Shown here: positions 41,653 through 50,167 of the stretch, piece by piece | Position numbering within the stretch: the first letter of the stretch is position 1 | Layout of the letters: each line of letters begins with the position of its first letter | From: Alicycliphilus sp. UBA6560 | GTDB taxonomy: Bacteria; Pseudomonadota; Gammaproteobacteria; Burkholderiales; Burkholderiaceae_C | Length of the DNA stretch: 64,000 nucleotides | NCBI GenBank assembly: GCA_002434305.1 | Contig: DJJU01000006.1 | Location: 930,001-994,000 of the forward strand | Direction: 5' to 3' | Notes under the pieces: model-generated | The model's database searches: none | Told to the model about the DNA's origin: nothing | The model's input: the letters and a program-made list of their open reading frames with translations, nothing else | Position numbers and translations under genes: made by a program

Positions 41653-44481
41653 TTACAGGGTCCGCGCGATTTCCTTGATGTCGAAGAACTCCAGCTGATC
41701 ACCCTCGCGGATGTCGTTGTAGTTCTTGAGCTTGATACCGCACTCGAAGCCTTCGCGCACTTCCTTGACGTCGTCCTTCATGCGGCGCAGCGATTCCACC
41801 TCGCCCGTGTAGATGACCACGTTGTCGCGCAGCAGGCGGAAGCGTGCATTGCGGTGCACAAAGCCCTGCGTGACGTAGGAGCCGGCCACCGTGCCAATCT
41901 TGGAGGCGACGAACACCGTGCGGATCTCGGCCATGCCGATGATTTCCTCGCGCTGCTCGGGGGCCAGCATGCCGGACATGGCCACCTTCAGCTCTTCCAC
42001 GGCGTCGTAGATGACGCCGTAGTAGCGCAGGTCCACACCATGCGCTTCGGCCAGCTTGCGCGCGCCGGCATCAGCGCGCACGTTGAAGCCGATGACGATG
42101 GCCTTGGAGGCCAGTGCCAGGTTCACGTCGGACTCGCTGATGCCGCCCACGCCGGCATACACCAGTTGCACCTTGACCTCGTCGGTCGAGAGCTTGACCA
42201 GCGACTGGCCCAGAGCTTCCTGCGAGCCTTGCACGTCCGCCTTGATGATGATGGGCAGGTGCTGCACCTCGCCCGCCTGCATGTCGGCGAACATGTTCTC
42301 CAGCTTGGCTGCCTGCTGCTTGGCCAGCTTGGTGTTGCGGAACTTGCCGGCACGGTAGGTGGCGATTTCGCGGGCACGGCGCTCGTCGGCCAGCACCATG
42401 AAGTCGTCGCCGGCCTGGGGCACTTCGGTCAGACCCTGGATTTCCACCGGGATGGACGGGCCAGCTTCCTTGCTGGAGCGGCCGTTCTCGTCGGTCATGG
42501 CGCGCACGCGGCCATAGGTCTGGCCAGCCAGCACGATGTCGCCGACCTTGAGCGTGCCGGACTGCACCAGAACCGTGGCCACGGGGCCGCGGCCCTTGTC
42601 CAGCTGCGCCTCGATGACCAGGCCCTTGGCCAGAGCGTCGACCGGGGCCTTGAGCTCCAGCACCTCGGCCTGCAGCAGCACCTGCTCCAGCAGCTCGTCG
42701 ATGCCCATGCCGGTCTTGGACGACACCGCCACGAAGGGCGAGTCGCCGCCGTATTCCTCGGGCACCACTTCCTCGGCCACCAGCTCCTGCTTGACGCGCT
42801 CGGGGTTGGCCTCGTGCTTGTCGGACTTGGTGATGGCGACCACGATGGGAACACCCGCCGCCTTGGCGTGCTTCACGGCTTCGCGGGTCTGCGGCATCAC
42901 GCCGTCGTCGGCCGCGCAGACCAGGATGACGATATCGGTGGCCTGGGCACCGCGGGCACGCATGGCGGTGAACGCCTCGTGGCCGGGGGTATCCAGGAAG
43001 GTGACGATGCCGCGCGGCGTCTCGACGTGGTAGGCGCCGATGTGCTGTGTAATGCCGCCGGCCTCGCCCACCGCCACCTTGGAGCGGCGGATGTAGTCCA
43101 GCAGCGAGGTCTTGCCGTGGTCCACGTGGCCCATGACGGTGACCACCGGTGCGCGCGACACGGCCTCGGCCTGATGGCCGGAGACTTCCTCGGCGGTGAA
43201 GGCTTCCGGATCGTCCAGCGCCGCCACCTTGGCGGTGTGGCCCATTTCCTCGACCACGATCATGGCCGTGTCCTGGTCCAGGGGCTGGTTGATGGTGACC
43301 ATCTGGCCCATCTTCATCAGCACCTTGATCAGCTCGGAGGCCTTGATGGCCATCTTGTGCGCCAGCTCGGCCACCGTGATGGTCTCCGGCACGTGCACTT
43401 CGAGGGCGCGGAACTCCGCCGGCGCTGCCGCCTGGTGGCGCTGGTCGTCGCGGTCGCCACGGCGTCCGCGCGGACCGCCGCGCCAGCTGCTGCGGCCCAC
43501 GCCGCCGCTGCTGTCGCCGCGGGTCTTGATTTCCTTCTTCTTGGCCGGATCACCCGCCCAGCTAGAGGACAGCTTGGCGGATTTCACTTCCTTGCCGCCC
43601 GCGGGCGCTGCACCGGGGCGTGCGCCCGCAGTGCCAGCCGCCGGCTTGTGCAGCGTACCCTTCTTGGCATCGGCGCCAGCGGCTGTCTTGGCGGCGGCGG
43701 CAGGCTTGGGCTCTTCGGGCTTCTTGGCCACCAGCACCTTGCGCGGCGCAGCCATCATGGCGCGGATAGCCTCGGCCTCGGCCAGGGCCTTGCGGCGGCG
43801 ATCCTCCAGGTCGGCCGCGCGAGCTGCCTCCTCGGCGGCGCGCGCCTGCGACTCGGCTTCAGCCTTGGCACGGGCTTCGGCCTGGGCACTGGCACGGGCC
43901 TCGGCTCCGGCCTCGGCCTCGCGGCGAGCTTCCTCGCGCTCGGCGGACTCTTGCGCCTTCTTCTCGGCCTGCTGGGCCGCGTAGGCCGCGGCGCGCTCCT
44001 CGGCTTCGCGCTCGCGCTGCTCACGCTGCTCGCGTTCGGCACGCTCGGCAGCCAGGTCTGCCTCCTGGCGGCTGATCAGCTCGGCCTGGCGGCGCACTTC
44101 CTCGGCGCGGCGGGCCAGCTCCTCCTGCTCCTCGGTGGAGGGGGCTGCCGGAGCCGGGGCGGCTTGCGCCTCGGCTGGATCGTCGCGGCGGATGAAGGTG
44201 CGCTTCTTGCGGACCTCCACCTGGATGGTGCGGGCGCGCCCGGAGGCGTCGGCCTGCTTGATCTCGCTGGTGGACTTCTTGGTCAGCGTGATTTTCTTGC
44301 GGTCAGCGGCAGACGTGCCGTGGCTGGCCTGCAGGTGGGCCAGCAGTGCCTGCTTGTCACCCTCAGTCAGCGCATCGGTGGTGGACGTCTTGCTCACGCC
44401 AGCCGATTCGAGCTGGGCCAACAGGGTTTCAGGCGACTTTTTGAGTTCGGCTGCGAACTCGGCGACAGTGTTACTCGACAT
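41653..44481 (-). CDS. infB: Translation initiation factor IF-2
   Basis: IF-2 is the GTPase that places fMet-tRNA in the ribosomal P site. The 942-residue protein has the N-terminal IF2 domain (SSNTVAEFAAELKKSPETLLAQL) and a long charged Glu/Ala/Arg coiled region (about 120-270). The second IF2N domain follows, then the GTPase (VMGHVDHGKTSLLDYI, DTPGHEAF, TKSDKHEAN) and C-terminal domains ending EFFDIKEIARTL. It lies 24 bases after nusA. Confidence 0.98.
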   Translation of the reverse strand: MSSNTVAEFAAELKKSPETLLAQLESAGVSKTSTTDALTEGDKQALLAHLQASHGTSAADRKKITLTKKSTSEIKQADASGRARTIQVEVRKKRTFIRRDDPAEAQAAPAPAAPSTEEQEELARRAEEVRRQAELISRQEADLAAERAEREQREQREREAEERAAAYAAQQAEKKAQESAEREEARREAEAGAEARASAQAEARAKAEAESQARAAEEAARAADLEDRRRKALAEAEAIRAMMAAPRKVLVAKKPEEPKPAAAAKTAAGADAKKGTLHKPAAGTAGARPGAAPAGGKEVKSAKLSSSWAGDPAKKKEIKTRGDSSGGVGRSSWRGGPRGRRGDRDDQRHQAAAPAEFRALEVHVPETITVAELAHKMAIKASELIKVLMKMGQMVTINQPLDQDTAMIVVEEMGHTAKVAALDDPEAFTAEEVSGHQAEAVSRAPVVTVMGHVDHGKTSLLDYIRRSKVAVGEAGGITQHIGAYHVETPRGIVTFLDTPGHEAFTAMRARGAQATDIVILVCAADDGVMPQTREAVKHAKAAGVPIVVAITKSDKHEANPERVKQELVAEEVVPEEYGGDSPFVAVSSKTGMGIDELLEQVLLQAEVLELKAPVDALAKGLVIEAQLDKGRGPVATVLVQSGTLKVGDIVLAGQTYGRVRAMTDENGRSSKEAGPSIPVEIQGLTEVPQAGDDFMVLADERRAREIATYRAGKFRNTKLAKQQAAKLENMFADMQAGEVQHLPIIIKADVQGSQEALGQSLVKLSTDEVKVQLVYAGVGGISESDVNLALASKAIVIGFNVRADAGARKLAEAHGVDLRYYGVIYDAVEELKVAMSGMLAPEQREEIIGMAEIRTVFVASKIGTVAGSYVTQGFVHRNARFRLLRDNVVIYTGEVESLRRMKDDVKEVREGFECGIKLKNYNDIREGDQLEFFDIKEIARTL

Positions 44482-44505
44482 ATGTGTTTCGATCTCCCCT
44501 GACCT

Positions 44506-45993
44506 TTATTCCTGCCCCGCAGCGAACCAGTGCTCGCGCGCCTTCAGGATCAGCGCCTTCGCCTCGTCTTCGGACTGCCCGGTCAGCTCGGTCAGCTCGT
44601 CGATGGCCAGATCGGCCAGGTCGTCACGCGTGTTCACGCCACCGGCGGCCAGCTTCTCGATCAGCTCGGGCGTCAGGCCTTCCAGTTCGCGCAGATCCTG
44701 CGAGACGCTGCCCACGCTTTCTTCGCGGGCGATTTCCATGGTCAGCAGTGCATCCTTGGCGCGCGAGCGCAGCTCGCCCACCGTGTCTTCGTCGAAGCCT
44801 TCGATCTCCAGCATTTCCGACAGTGGCACGTATGCCACCTCTTCCAGGCTTTCAAAGCCTTCGGAAATCAGGATATCGGCGACTTCTTCGTCCACGTCCA
44901 GGCGCTCCATGAACAGCTGGCGCAAGGCGCTGCTTTCCTCGGCCTGCTTCTGTGCGGACTCGGTCGCGTCCATGATGTTGATCTTCCAGCCCGTCAGGTC
45001 GGAAGCCAGGCGCACGTTCTGCCCGCCGCGGCCGATGGCGATGGCGAGGTTTTCCTCGTCCACCACCACGTCCATGGCGTGCTTTTCCTCATCGACCACG
45101 ATCGAGGACACGTTGGCCGGCGCCAGCGCGCCGATGACGAACTGCGCCGGGTCGTCCGACCACAGCACGATGTCCACGCGCTCGCCGGCCAGCTCATTGG
45201 TGACGGCGTTCACGCGAGTGCCGCGCACGCCCACGCAGGTGCCAATGGGATCCACACGCTTGTCGTGCGAGAGCACGGCGATCTTTGCACGGCTGCCCGC
45301 ATCGCGCGCGCAGCTCTTGATCTCCAGCAGGCCTTGCTCGATCTCCGGCACCTCGTTGCGGAACAGCTCCATCATGAACTCGGGCGCCGAACGCGACAGG
45401 ATGATGGGAGCGCCGCGCAGGGTCAGGTCCACATCCATGATCATGGCGCGCACGCGGTCGCCGTTGCGCAGGTTTTCCTTGGGGATCATCTCGCTGCGGC
45501 GCAGGCGGCCTTCCACGCGGCCGCTCTCGACGATGATGTCGCCCTTGTCCATGCGCTTGACGGTGCCGGTGAAGATCTTCTCGCCACGGCTCATGAAGTC
45601 GTTAAGGAGCATCTCGCGCTCGGCGTCGCGGATCTTTTGCAGGATGACCTGCTTGGCCGCCATGGCGCCGATGCGCCCGATGGGAACGGAGTCCACCGGT
45701 TCTTCGATGTATTCGCCCACCTCGATGCCGGGCACGCGGTCCTGCGCGTCCATGAGCATCTCTTCGGCTTCGGCATTCTGAAGGCCGGCGTCGTCGGGCA
45801 CCACCAGCCAGCGGCGAAAGGTCTCGTACTCACCGCTGTCGCGGTCGATGGACACGCGGATGTCCACCTCGCCTTCGTACAGCTTCTTCGTGGCTTGTGC
45901 CAGCGCGGATTCCACCGCACCCAAGACCACGTCACGCTCCACGTTCTTCTCGCGCGAAATGGCATCCACCAACATCAACAATTCGCGGTTCAT
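44506..45993 (-). CDS. nusA: Transcription termination/antitermination factor NusA
   Basis: NusA binds RNA polymerase and RNA to modulate pausing, termination and antitermination. The 495-residue protein has the N-terminal polymerase-binding domain, S1 (GEKIFTGTVKRMDKGDIIVESG), two KH domains (GTCVGVRGTRVNAVTNEL; AIGRGGQNVRLASDLTG) and two acidic repeats at the C-terminus, as in other proteobacteria. It lies 87 bases after rimP. Confidence 0.98.
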   Translation of the reverse strand: MNRELLMLVDAISREKNVERDVVLGAVESALAQATKKLYEGEVDIRVSIDRDSGEYETFRRWLVVPDDAGLQNAEAEEMLMDAQDRVPGIEVGEYIEEPVDSVPIGRIGAMAAKQVILQKIRDAEREMLLNDFMSRGEKIFTGTVKRMDKGDIIVESGRVEGRLRRSEMIPKENLRNGDRVRAMIMDVDLTLRGAPIILSRSAPEFMMELFRNEVPEIEQGLLEIKSCARDAGSRAKIAVLSHDKRVDPIGTCVGVRGTRVNAVTNELAGERVDIVLWSDDPAQFVIGALAPANVSSIVVDEEKHAMDVVVDEENLAIAIGRGGQNVRLASDLTGWKINIMDATESAQKQAEESSALRQLFMERLDVDEEVADILISEGFESLEEVAYVPLSEMLEIEGFDEDTVGELRSRAKDALLTMEIAREESVGSVSQDLRELEGLTPELIEKLAAGGVNTRDDLADLAIDELTELTGQSEDEAKALILKAREHWFAAGQE

Positions 45994-46080
45994 GCAACGA
46001 CTCTCCTGTTTTTCGTTCCTGCGGGCCGCCAGCTCGACTGTGCGTCGCGGCCACCCGGCTTAAATCTCTGTTCGTCCGTG

Positions 46081-46674
46081 TCAGTCCGCAGCGGCGGCGC
46101 CGTCCTTGGCGCCGCGGCCCTTGAAGTTCACGATGGGGGCCAAGCGCGCCTCGCGCAGCTCGTCCAGGGTGAAGCCCAGCACCTGGACCGGTGCTGGCGG
46201 CCGCTTCTTGCTCACGCGCTGGCCGGGTTTGGGCGGGGGTTCGTCGCTCCAGACGATCTGCCAGCCGCCGCTTTCGGCACGCTCCAGCGCGCCGCGGAAT
46301 TTCTTTCGGTTGGCCGCCACCGCGCCTCCCGCCGCCGCGCCGATGGGCTGCTTGAGCGTGAGATCCACCACCTCGCCTTCGAAACGGATGAAGTCCTGCT
46401 CGTGACGCAACAGGCGGTCGATGCCTGGCGATGAGACTTCGAGGCGCGCATAGTCCACCCCATCGACCTCCAGGGCGAATTGCAGTTGGCGCGTGACTTT
46501 CTCGCAGTCTTCGACGGTGATGAATTGCTCGGGCGCCGGCGGCGCGTCGACTTCGGGCGCCGTCCAGGGCATGTCGATGGTGATGCGCAGCAAGCCTCCG
46601 GCGGAGCGCTCAATCTCCACCAGGTCATACCCCAGCCCGGTCACGGTCTGTTCAACGATTTGCTGCAATGCCAC
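46081..46674 (-). CDS. rimP: Ribosome maturation factor RimP
   Basis: RimP helps assemble the 30S subunit. The 197-residue protein starts at a GTG (46674) with VALQQIVEQTVTGLGYDLVEIE, then RITIDMPW, SSPGIDRLLRHEQDFIRFEG and a C-terminal SH3-like part. It ends in a Lys/Ala-rich tail that is longer than in E. coli (150 residues). There is no ATG at the family start; the frame is open upstream but runs into the terminator region. It is the first gene of rimP-nusA-infB-rbfA-truB. Confidence 0.94.
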   Translation of the reverse strand: MALQQIVEQTVTGLGYDLVEIERSAGGLLRITIDMPWTAPEVDAPPAPEQFITVEDCEKVTRQLQFALEVDGVDYARLEVSSPGIDRLLRHEQDFIRFEGEVVDLTLKQPIGAAAGGAVAANRKKFRGALERAESGGWQIVWSDEPPPKPGQRVSKKRPPAPVQVLGFTLDELREARLAPIVNFKGRGAKDGAAAAD

Positions 46675-46754
46675 GTGTCTGCGCTCTACCCTGTGTGATT
46701 CCAATCCGGCGGCCAGACCGGCACAAAAAAAGCCGCGGCCAAAAAACAAACGCC

Positions 46755-46782
46755 AAAAAAAAAGGGCGGTGAATACCCGCCC
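46755..46782 (-). terminator. Terminator between the thioredoxin gene and rimP
   Basis: On the minus strand GGGCGG-N7-CCGCCC is followed by nine T and then further T-rich sequence. It lies about 90 bases past the thioredoxin stop and 80 before rimP. It ends the upstream operon or may act as an attenuator for rimP-nusA-infB, depending on where the rimP promoter lies. Confidence 0.8.
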
Positions 46783-46868
46783 GTTTGGTCGTGAAGCGCG
46801 TATTGTATCCGTGATTGCAAGGCTCTGTAAAGGTGCGGCGGCATGCATCTTGCATGGCGCCGACGCTC

Positions 46869-47243
46869 CTAGCGGCTGTCCAGCACCCGCTGCAACAGCG
46901 CCTGGGCGGCTGCGTCCGCCCCTGTCCCGCCCTCCCCGGCCTGCAGGCTGGCCACCATACGCGTCAGCACCGGGGCTTGCGGCAGCACCGGACCGAAGAA
47001 CCGCACGCGCCCCTGTCCGGCCACGAGGATGGTGGGGAAGGTCTCGACGTCCAGGTCGCCAACGATGTCCTCCTCGTCTTCCACGTCCACCCAGGCCGTG
47101 TGCAGAGCCGGCTGCTCACGCACCAGGGTGTCGAACGCGGCGCGGAACTCCCGGCATACGCCGCACCATTGGGCGCAAAAGCACACCACCCACCAGACCT
47201 GGTCCCGTGAAGCCTGCAGCGCCGTAGCGGCCTGGCTGCCCAT
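46869..47243 (-). CDS. Thioredoxin-family protein
   Basis: The 124-residue cytosolic protein has no signal peptide and a thioredoxin fold. It carries WCGVC as active site (FCAQWCGVCREFRAAF) and the cis-Pro motif ETFPTILVAGQG. CGVC replaces the usual CGPC, which would alter the redox potential. A C-terminal extension of about 25 residues follows the fold. It lies 33 bases after the tri-haem cytochrome gene on the same strand, so it is probably the last gene of that operon. Confidence 0.9.
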   Translation of the reverse strand: MGSQAATALQASRDQVWWVVCFCAQWCGVCREFRAAFDTLVREQPALHTAWVDVEDEEDIVGDLDVETFPTILVAGQGRVRFFGPVLPQAPVLTRMVASLQAGEGGTGADAAAQALLQRVLDSR

Positions 47244-47276
47244 GTGCGATCGATCTCCTGGACGTGGTAATGAAGT

Positions 47277-48605
47277 CTATGGTCCGCGCCGCTCGCGGGC
47301 GCGGTGGACCGCCATGGTATCTACTTTGCCGGCCTCGTTACCCCAGGCATTGCGAATGAAGGACAGCACATCGGCCATGTCTTGGTCGCTCAAGGTCTGC
47401 ATGAAGGGCGGCATGCCGAACGGCCTGGGATTACCTGCCGTCGCCGGCGCGTAGCCTCCCTGCAACAGCACCCGCACCAGATTGGTGGGATCGTGCAGCA
47501 GCACGGCACGGTTGCCGGCCAGGGCGGGGAAGGCCTGTGCCTGACCCTCGCCCTGACTGCCATGGCACTCGGCGCAGTGCCGGTCATACAGCTGCTCACC
47601 TCGCTGCAGCTCGGCCTGGGAGGGCCTGATTGCGTTACCCGTGGCCGTGGCCTGGCGCTGGGGCAACGCCTGCAGCCAGGCCACGGCCGCGCGCATGTCG
47701 ACCTCGCTCCAATGCTGCAAGCTGTGGAAGACCACGTCGGCCATGGGACCGGACACGCTGGCGCGTGGGGACACACCCGTTGTCAGCAGGGCCACTGCCT
47801 CATCCGGCTCCCAGCCGGCCAAGCCCGCCTCGGACGCCGCGTCCAACGCCGGCGCATACCAGTTTTGCCCGGCAACCATGCCCCCCTGCAGCGGCGCCCA
47901 CGCCTGCGACGCGCCCCAGGCATTGCGCGGCGTGTGGCAAGCCGCGCAGTGCCCCAGCCCCTGAACCAGATAGGCACCGCGGTTGAGTCGCGCCTGCTGC
48001 GGAGCATCGGCAGCACCAGCGGGCACTACGATCGAAGCGCGCGAGGCCGCAGGGCGGAAGAACAGCGCCCGCCATACGGCCAGCGCCGCTTGCGTATTGA
48101 ACGGGAAACGCAGCGCATGGGGCCGGCTGGCGTTGTCCACTGGTTCCAGACTTTGCAGATAGGCAAAGATGGCGTCGGAATCCTCGCGCGTGACCAGCGT
48201 GTAGTTCGGATAGGGAAACGCTGGGTAGAGCAGCCGCCCATCGCGCGACCGGCCGTTGTGCATAGCGCGCCAGAACTCGGCGGCCGTCCAGCCGCCCAGG
48301 CCGGTCCCGTCGTGCGGCGTCAGGTTGGGAGCGAAGATGGTGCCGAAGGGTGTTTCCACGCCTTCCCCGCCCGCATAGTCGCGTCCACCCCGCGCGGTAT
48401 GGCAGGCGATGCAGTTGCCGACACGCGTCAGATACTGCCCGCGTGCGATCACCTCGGGCGTCGCCGGCACGGCCACTTGCAGAATGGGCAGTGGCGCTTC
48501 TCCCAGCCGGTTGAGCAATGTGACCAAGGCCACGGCCATCGTCAGCAGACTGACCACAAAGACGGCCACAACCCAGGGCCACCTCCTGCGAAGCAGGCCT
48601 GTCAT
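47277..48605 (-). CDS. Tri-haem cytochrome c, membrane-anchored
   Basis: The 442-residue protein has an N-terminal signal anchor (about 11-32) and three class I cytochrome c domains with CIACH, CAACH and CAECH. Likely Met ligands include one in FGMPPFMQTL. This is the layout of the cytochrome subunits of membrane-bound alcohol, gluconate or sorbitol dehydrogenases, but no flavin or PQQ dehydrogenase gene is adjacent. Its start overlaps the stop of the preceding di-haem cytochrome (ATGA). It could pass electrons from the local SDR product pathway or from another enzyme to quinone or oxidase. Confidence 0.93.
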   Translation of the reverse strand: MTGLLRRRWPWVVAVFVVSLLTMAVALVTLLNRLGEAPLPILQVAVPATPEVIARGQYLTRVGNCIACHTARGGRDYAGGEGVETPFGTIFAPNLTPHDGTGLGGWTAAEFWRAMHNGRSRDGRLLYPAFPYPNYTLVTREDSDAIFAYLQSLEPVDNASRPHALRFPFNTQAALAVWRALFFRPAASRASIVVPAGAADAPQQARLNRGAYLVQGLGHCAACHTPRNAWGASQAWAPLQGGMVAGQNWYAPALDAASEAGLAGWEPDEAVALLTTGVSPRASVSGPMADVVFHSLQHWSEVDMRAAVAWLQALPQRQATATGNAIRPSQAELQRGEQLYDRHCAECHGSQGEGQAQAFPALAGNRAVLLHDPTNLVRVLLQGGYAPATAGNPRPFGMPPFMQTLSDQDMADVLSFIRNAWGNEAGKVDTMAVHRARERRGP

Positions 48606-49339
48606 TGCGCGGCCCCTTGTCCCGGCACGCCACCGCAGCGCAGCGGCATGGCTTCAGGCAGCTGCCGTGCCGGGACGGCTCCAGCGGGCACCGGCTGCGC
48701 CGCCAGCCAAGCTGCGACAGAGCGCACGTCCTGCAGGCTCAATTTGCTTGCGACGGCGGCCATGCAGTCGGGCGACTGCGCATGACGCTGCCCTGTCTGC
48801 CAGGCACCCAGCTGGCTGCCCACGTAGTCGCGTGACAGGCCTAGCAGACCCGGTAACCAGGGGGCAGCCCCCATCAGCGACGCACCATGGCAGCTCACAC
48901 AAGCCGGAATATCGCGACCCGCGTCGCCGTGCTGTACCAGCAGTCGCCCGCGTTCCAGCTCCTGCGGCAGCACCTGCGTAGCGGGCGGCTGGGCATAGGG
49001 CAATTGCAGGCTGGCGAAATGCTGCGCGATCTCCTGGAGATAGTCGTCAGTCAGGTGCTCGAGCAAATAGGACATCTGCGGGTAGCTTCGCCGCCCGTCA
49101 CGGAAGTTGAGCAGCTGGTTGTACAGATAGCCTGCCGGCTTGCCAGCGATGCGCGGGAAATAGCCTTGCGGCGTGGCCCGGCCCTCCTTGCCATGGCACG
49201 CCGTGCATGCCAGCACCCGTCCCTGCATGTCATCTGTTCGCCCCGCCGCTGCCGGCTGGGCCAGAGCGGGCTGCGCAAGCAGCAGCCACAGCGCACAGGC
49301 CAACGCCGCGCGCCAGCCCCTCCATGTCGACTCAACCAC
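48602..49339 (-). CDS. Di-haem c4-type cytochrome
   Basis: The precursor is about 245 residues, with a Sec signal (cleavage after QPALA) and two cytochrome c domains (CTACH and CVSCH), as in cytochrome c4. Such proteins carry electrons in the periplasm, often to terminal oxidases. The likely start is the GTG at 49339, overlapping the end of the SDR gene; an ATG at 49387 would add 16 residues with no signal-like character. A late extra pair of cysteines (SPDCMAAV, PLRCGGV) is present. It is coupled to the tri-haem cytochrome. Confidence 0.85.
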   Translation of the reverse strand: MVESTWRGWRAALACALWLLLAQPALAQPAAAGRTDDMQGRVLACTACHGKEGRATPQGYFPRIAGKPAGYLYNQLLNFRDGRRSYPQMSYLLEHLTDDYLQEIAQHFASLQLPYAQPPATQVLPQELERGRLLVQHGDAGRDIPACVSCHGASLMGAAPWLPGLLGLSRDYVGSQLGAWQTGQRHAQSPDCMAAVASKLSLQDVRSVAAWLAAQPVPAGAVPARQLPEAMPLRCGGVPGQGAAQ

Positions 49340-50096
49340 GTCCGACAAATGGCATCTTGGTCGCCATGACGGTATGGAACAGCACATTGGCGCCGAGCGG
49401 CAGATTGGCCATGTACAGCACCGACTGTCCCACGATGTCCACGTCGATCATGGGCTCGGTTGCAATGGCGCCATGCGCCTGCAGCACCCCCTGGGTCATG
49501 CGCTCAGCCAGTTCGGTATGGGCATTGCCCACGTCGATCTGCCCCACCGCAATGTCCCAGGCACGCCCGTCCAGCGAGGCCGTCCTGGTCAGGCCCATCA
49601 CGGCATGCTTGGTGGCGGTATAGGCAATCGAATGGGGACGCGGCGCGTGCGCCGAGATGGAGCCGTTGTTGATGATGCGCCCGCCGCGCGGCGACTGCGC
49701 CTTCATGACGCGAAAAGCATTCTGGATGCCGTAGAACATGCCGTTCAGGTTCACATCCACCACGCTCTTCCACTGCTCCACGCTCAGCTCGTCCAGCGGC
49801 ACGGCGGGCGCACCGGTGCCCGCGTTGTTGAACAACAGATCCAGACGGCCAAAGTGCTGCACCGTGCGATCGAACACCTCGCGCACGGCGGCCGGGTCGG
49901 TCACGTCGGCCGGCGCAACCAGCACGCGCGCACCGGCCTCCGACTGCTGCGCCACCACCTGCAGCGGCGGCTCGCGCCGCCCGACCAAGGCCACACTCCA
50001 GCCCGCACCCAGCAAAGCCAGCGCCGCGGCCCGTCCTATGCCGGTGCCTGCGCCGGTGATGAGGGCAACGCCCGGCTGTACGTCCACTCTGGACAT
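49332..50096 (-). CDS. Short-chain dehydrogenase/reductase
   Basis: The 254-residue classical SDR has a Rossmann motif TGAGTGIG near the N-terminus (NADP likely because of the Arg pair in VGRRE), NNAG, and the catalytic Ser in NNGSISAHAP with YTATK. The substrate is unknown. The start at 50096 is chosen because AAGGAG stands eight bases upstream, whereas a TTG at 50102 is too close to it. It is followed by two overlapping cytochrome genes, an unusual pairing for a soluble SDR, and lies 72 bases after rnr. Confidence 0.92.
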   Translation of the reverse strand: MSRVDVQPGVALITGAGTGIGRAAALALLGAGWSVALVGRREPPLQVVAQQSEAGARVLVAPADVTDPAAVREVFDRTVQHFGRLDLLFNNAGTGAPAVPLDELSVEQWKSVVDVNLNGMFYGIQNAFRVMKAQSPRGGRIINNGSISAHAPRPHSIAYTATKHAVMGLTRTASLDGRAWDIAVGQIDVGNAHTELAERMTQGVLQAHGAIATEPMIDVDIVGQSVLYMANLPLGANVLFHTVMATKMPFVGRG

Positions 50097-50167
50097 ATCC
50101 AATCTCCTTGCTTCTTGTGCGTGATGCTCTTGTCATGCCCGCTGGGGTGCGGGCCGTCTGCCGCATC

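Noticed and set aside
41095..44502. Very long open frame (over 1100 codons) on the plus strand opposite infB
   Set aside because: It is the antisense of infB, kept open by GC-rich codon use; the translation is His/Leu/Gly-rich with no family motif. Similar antisense frames lie opposite nusA, typA, putA, guaB, ttrA, rnr and aceA.
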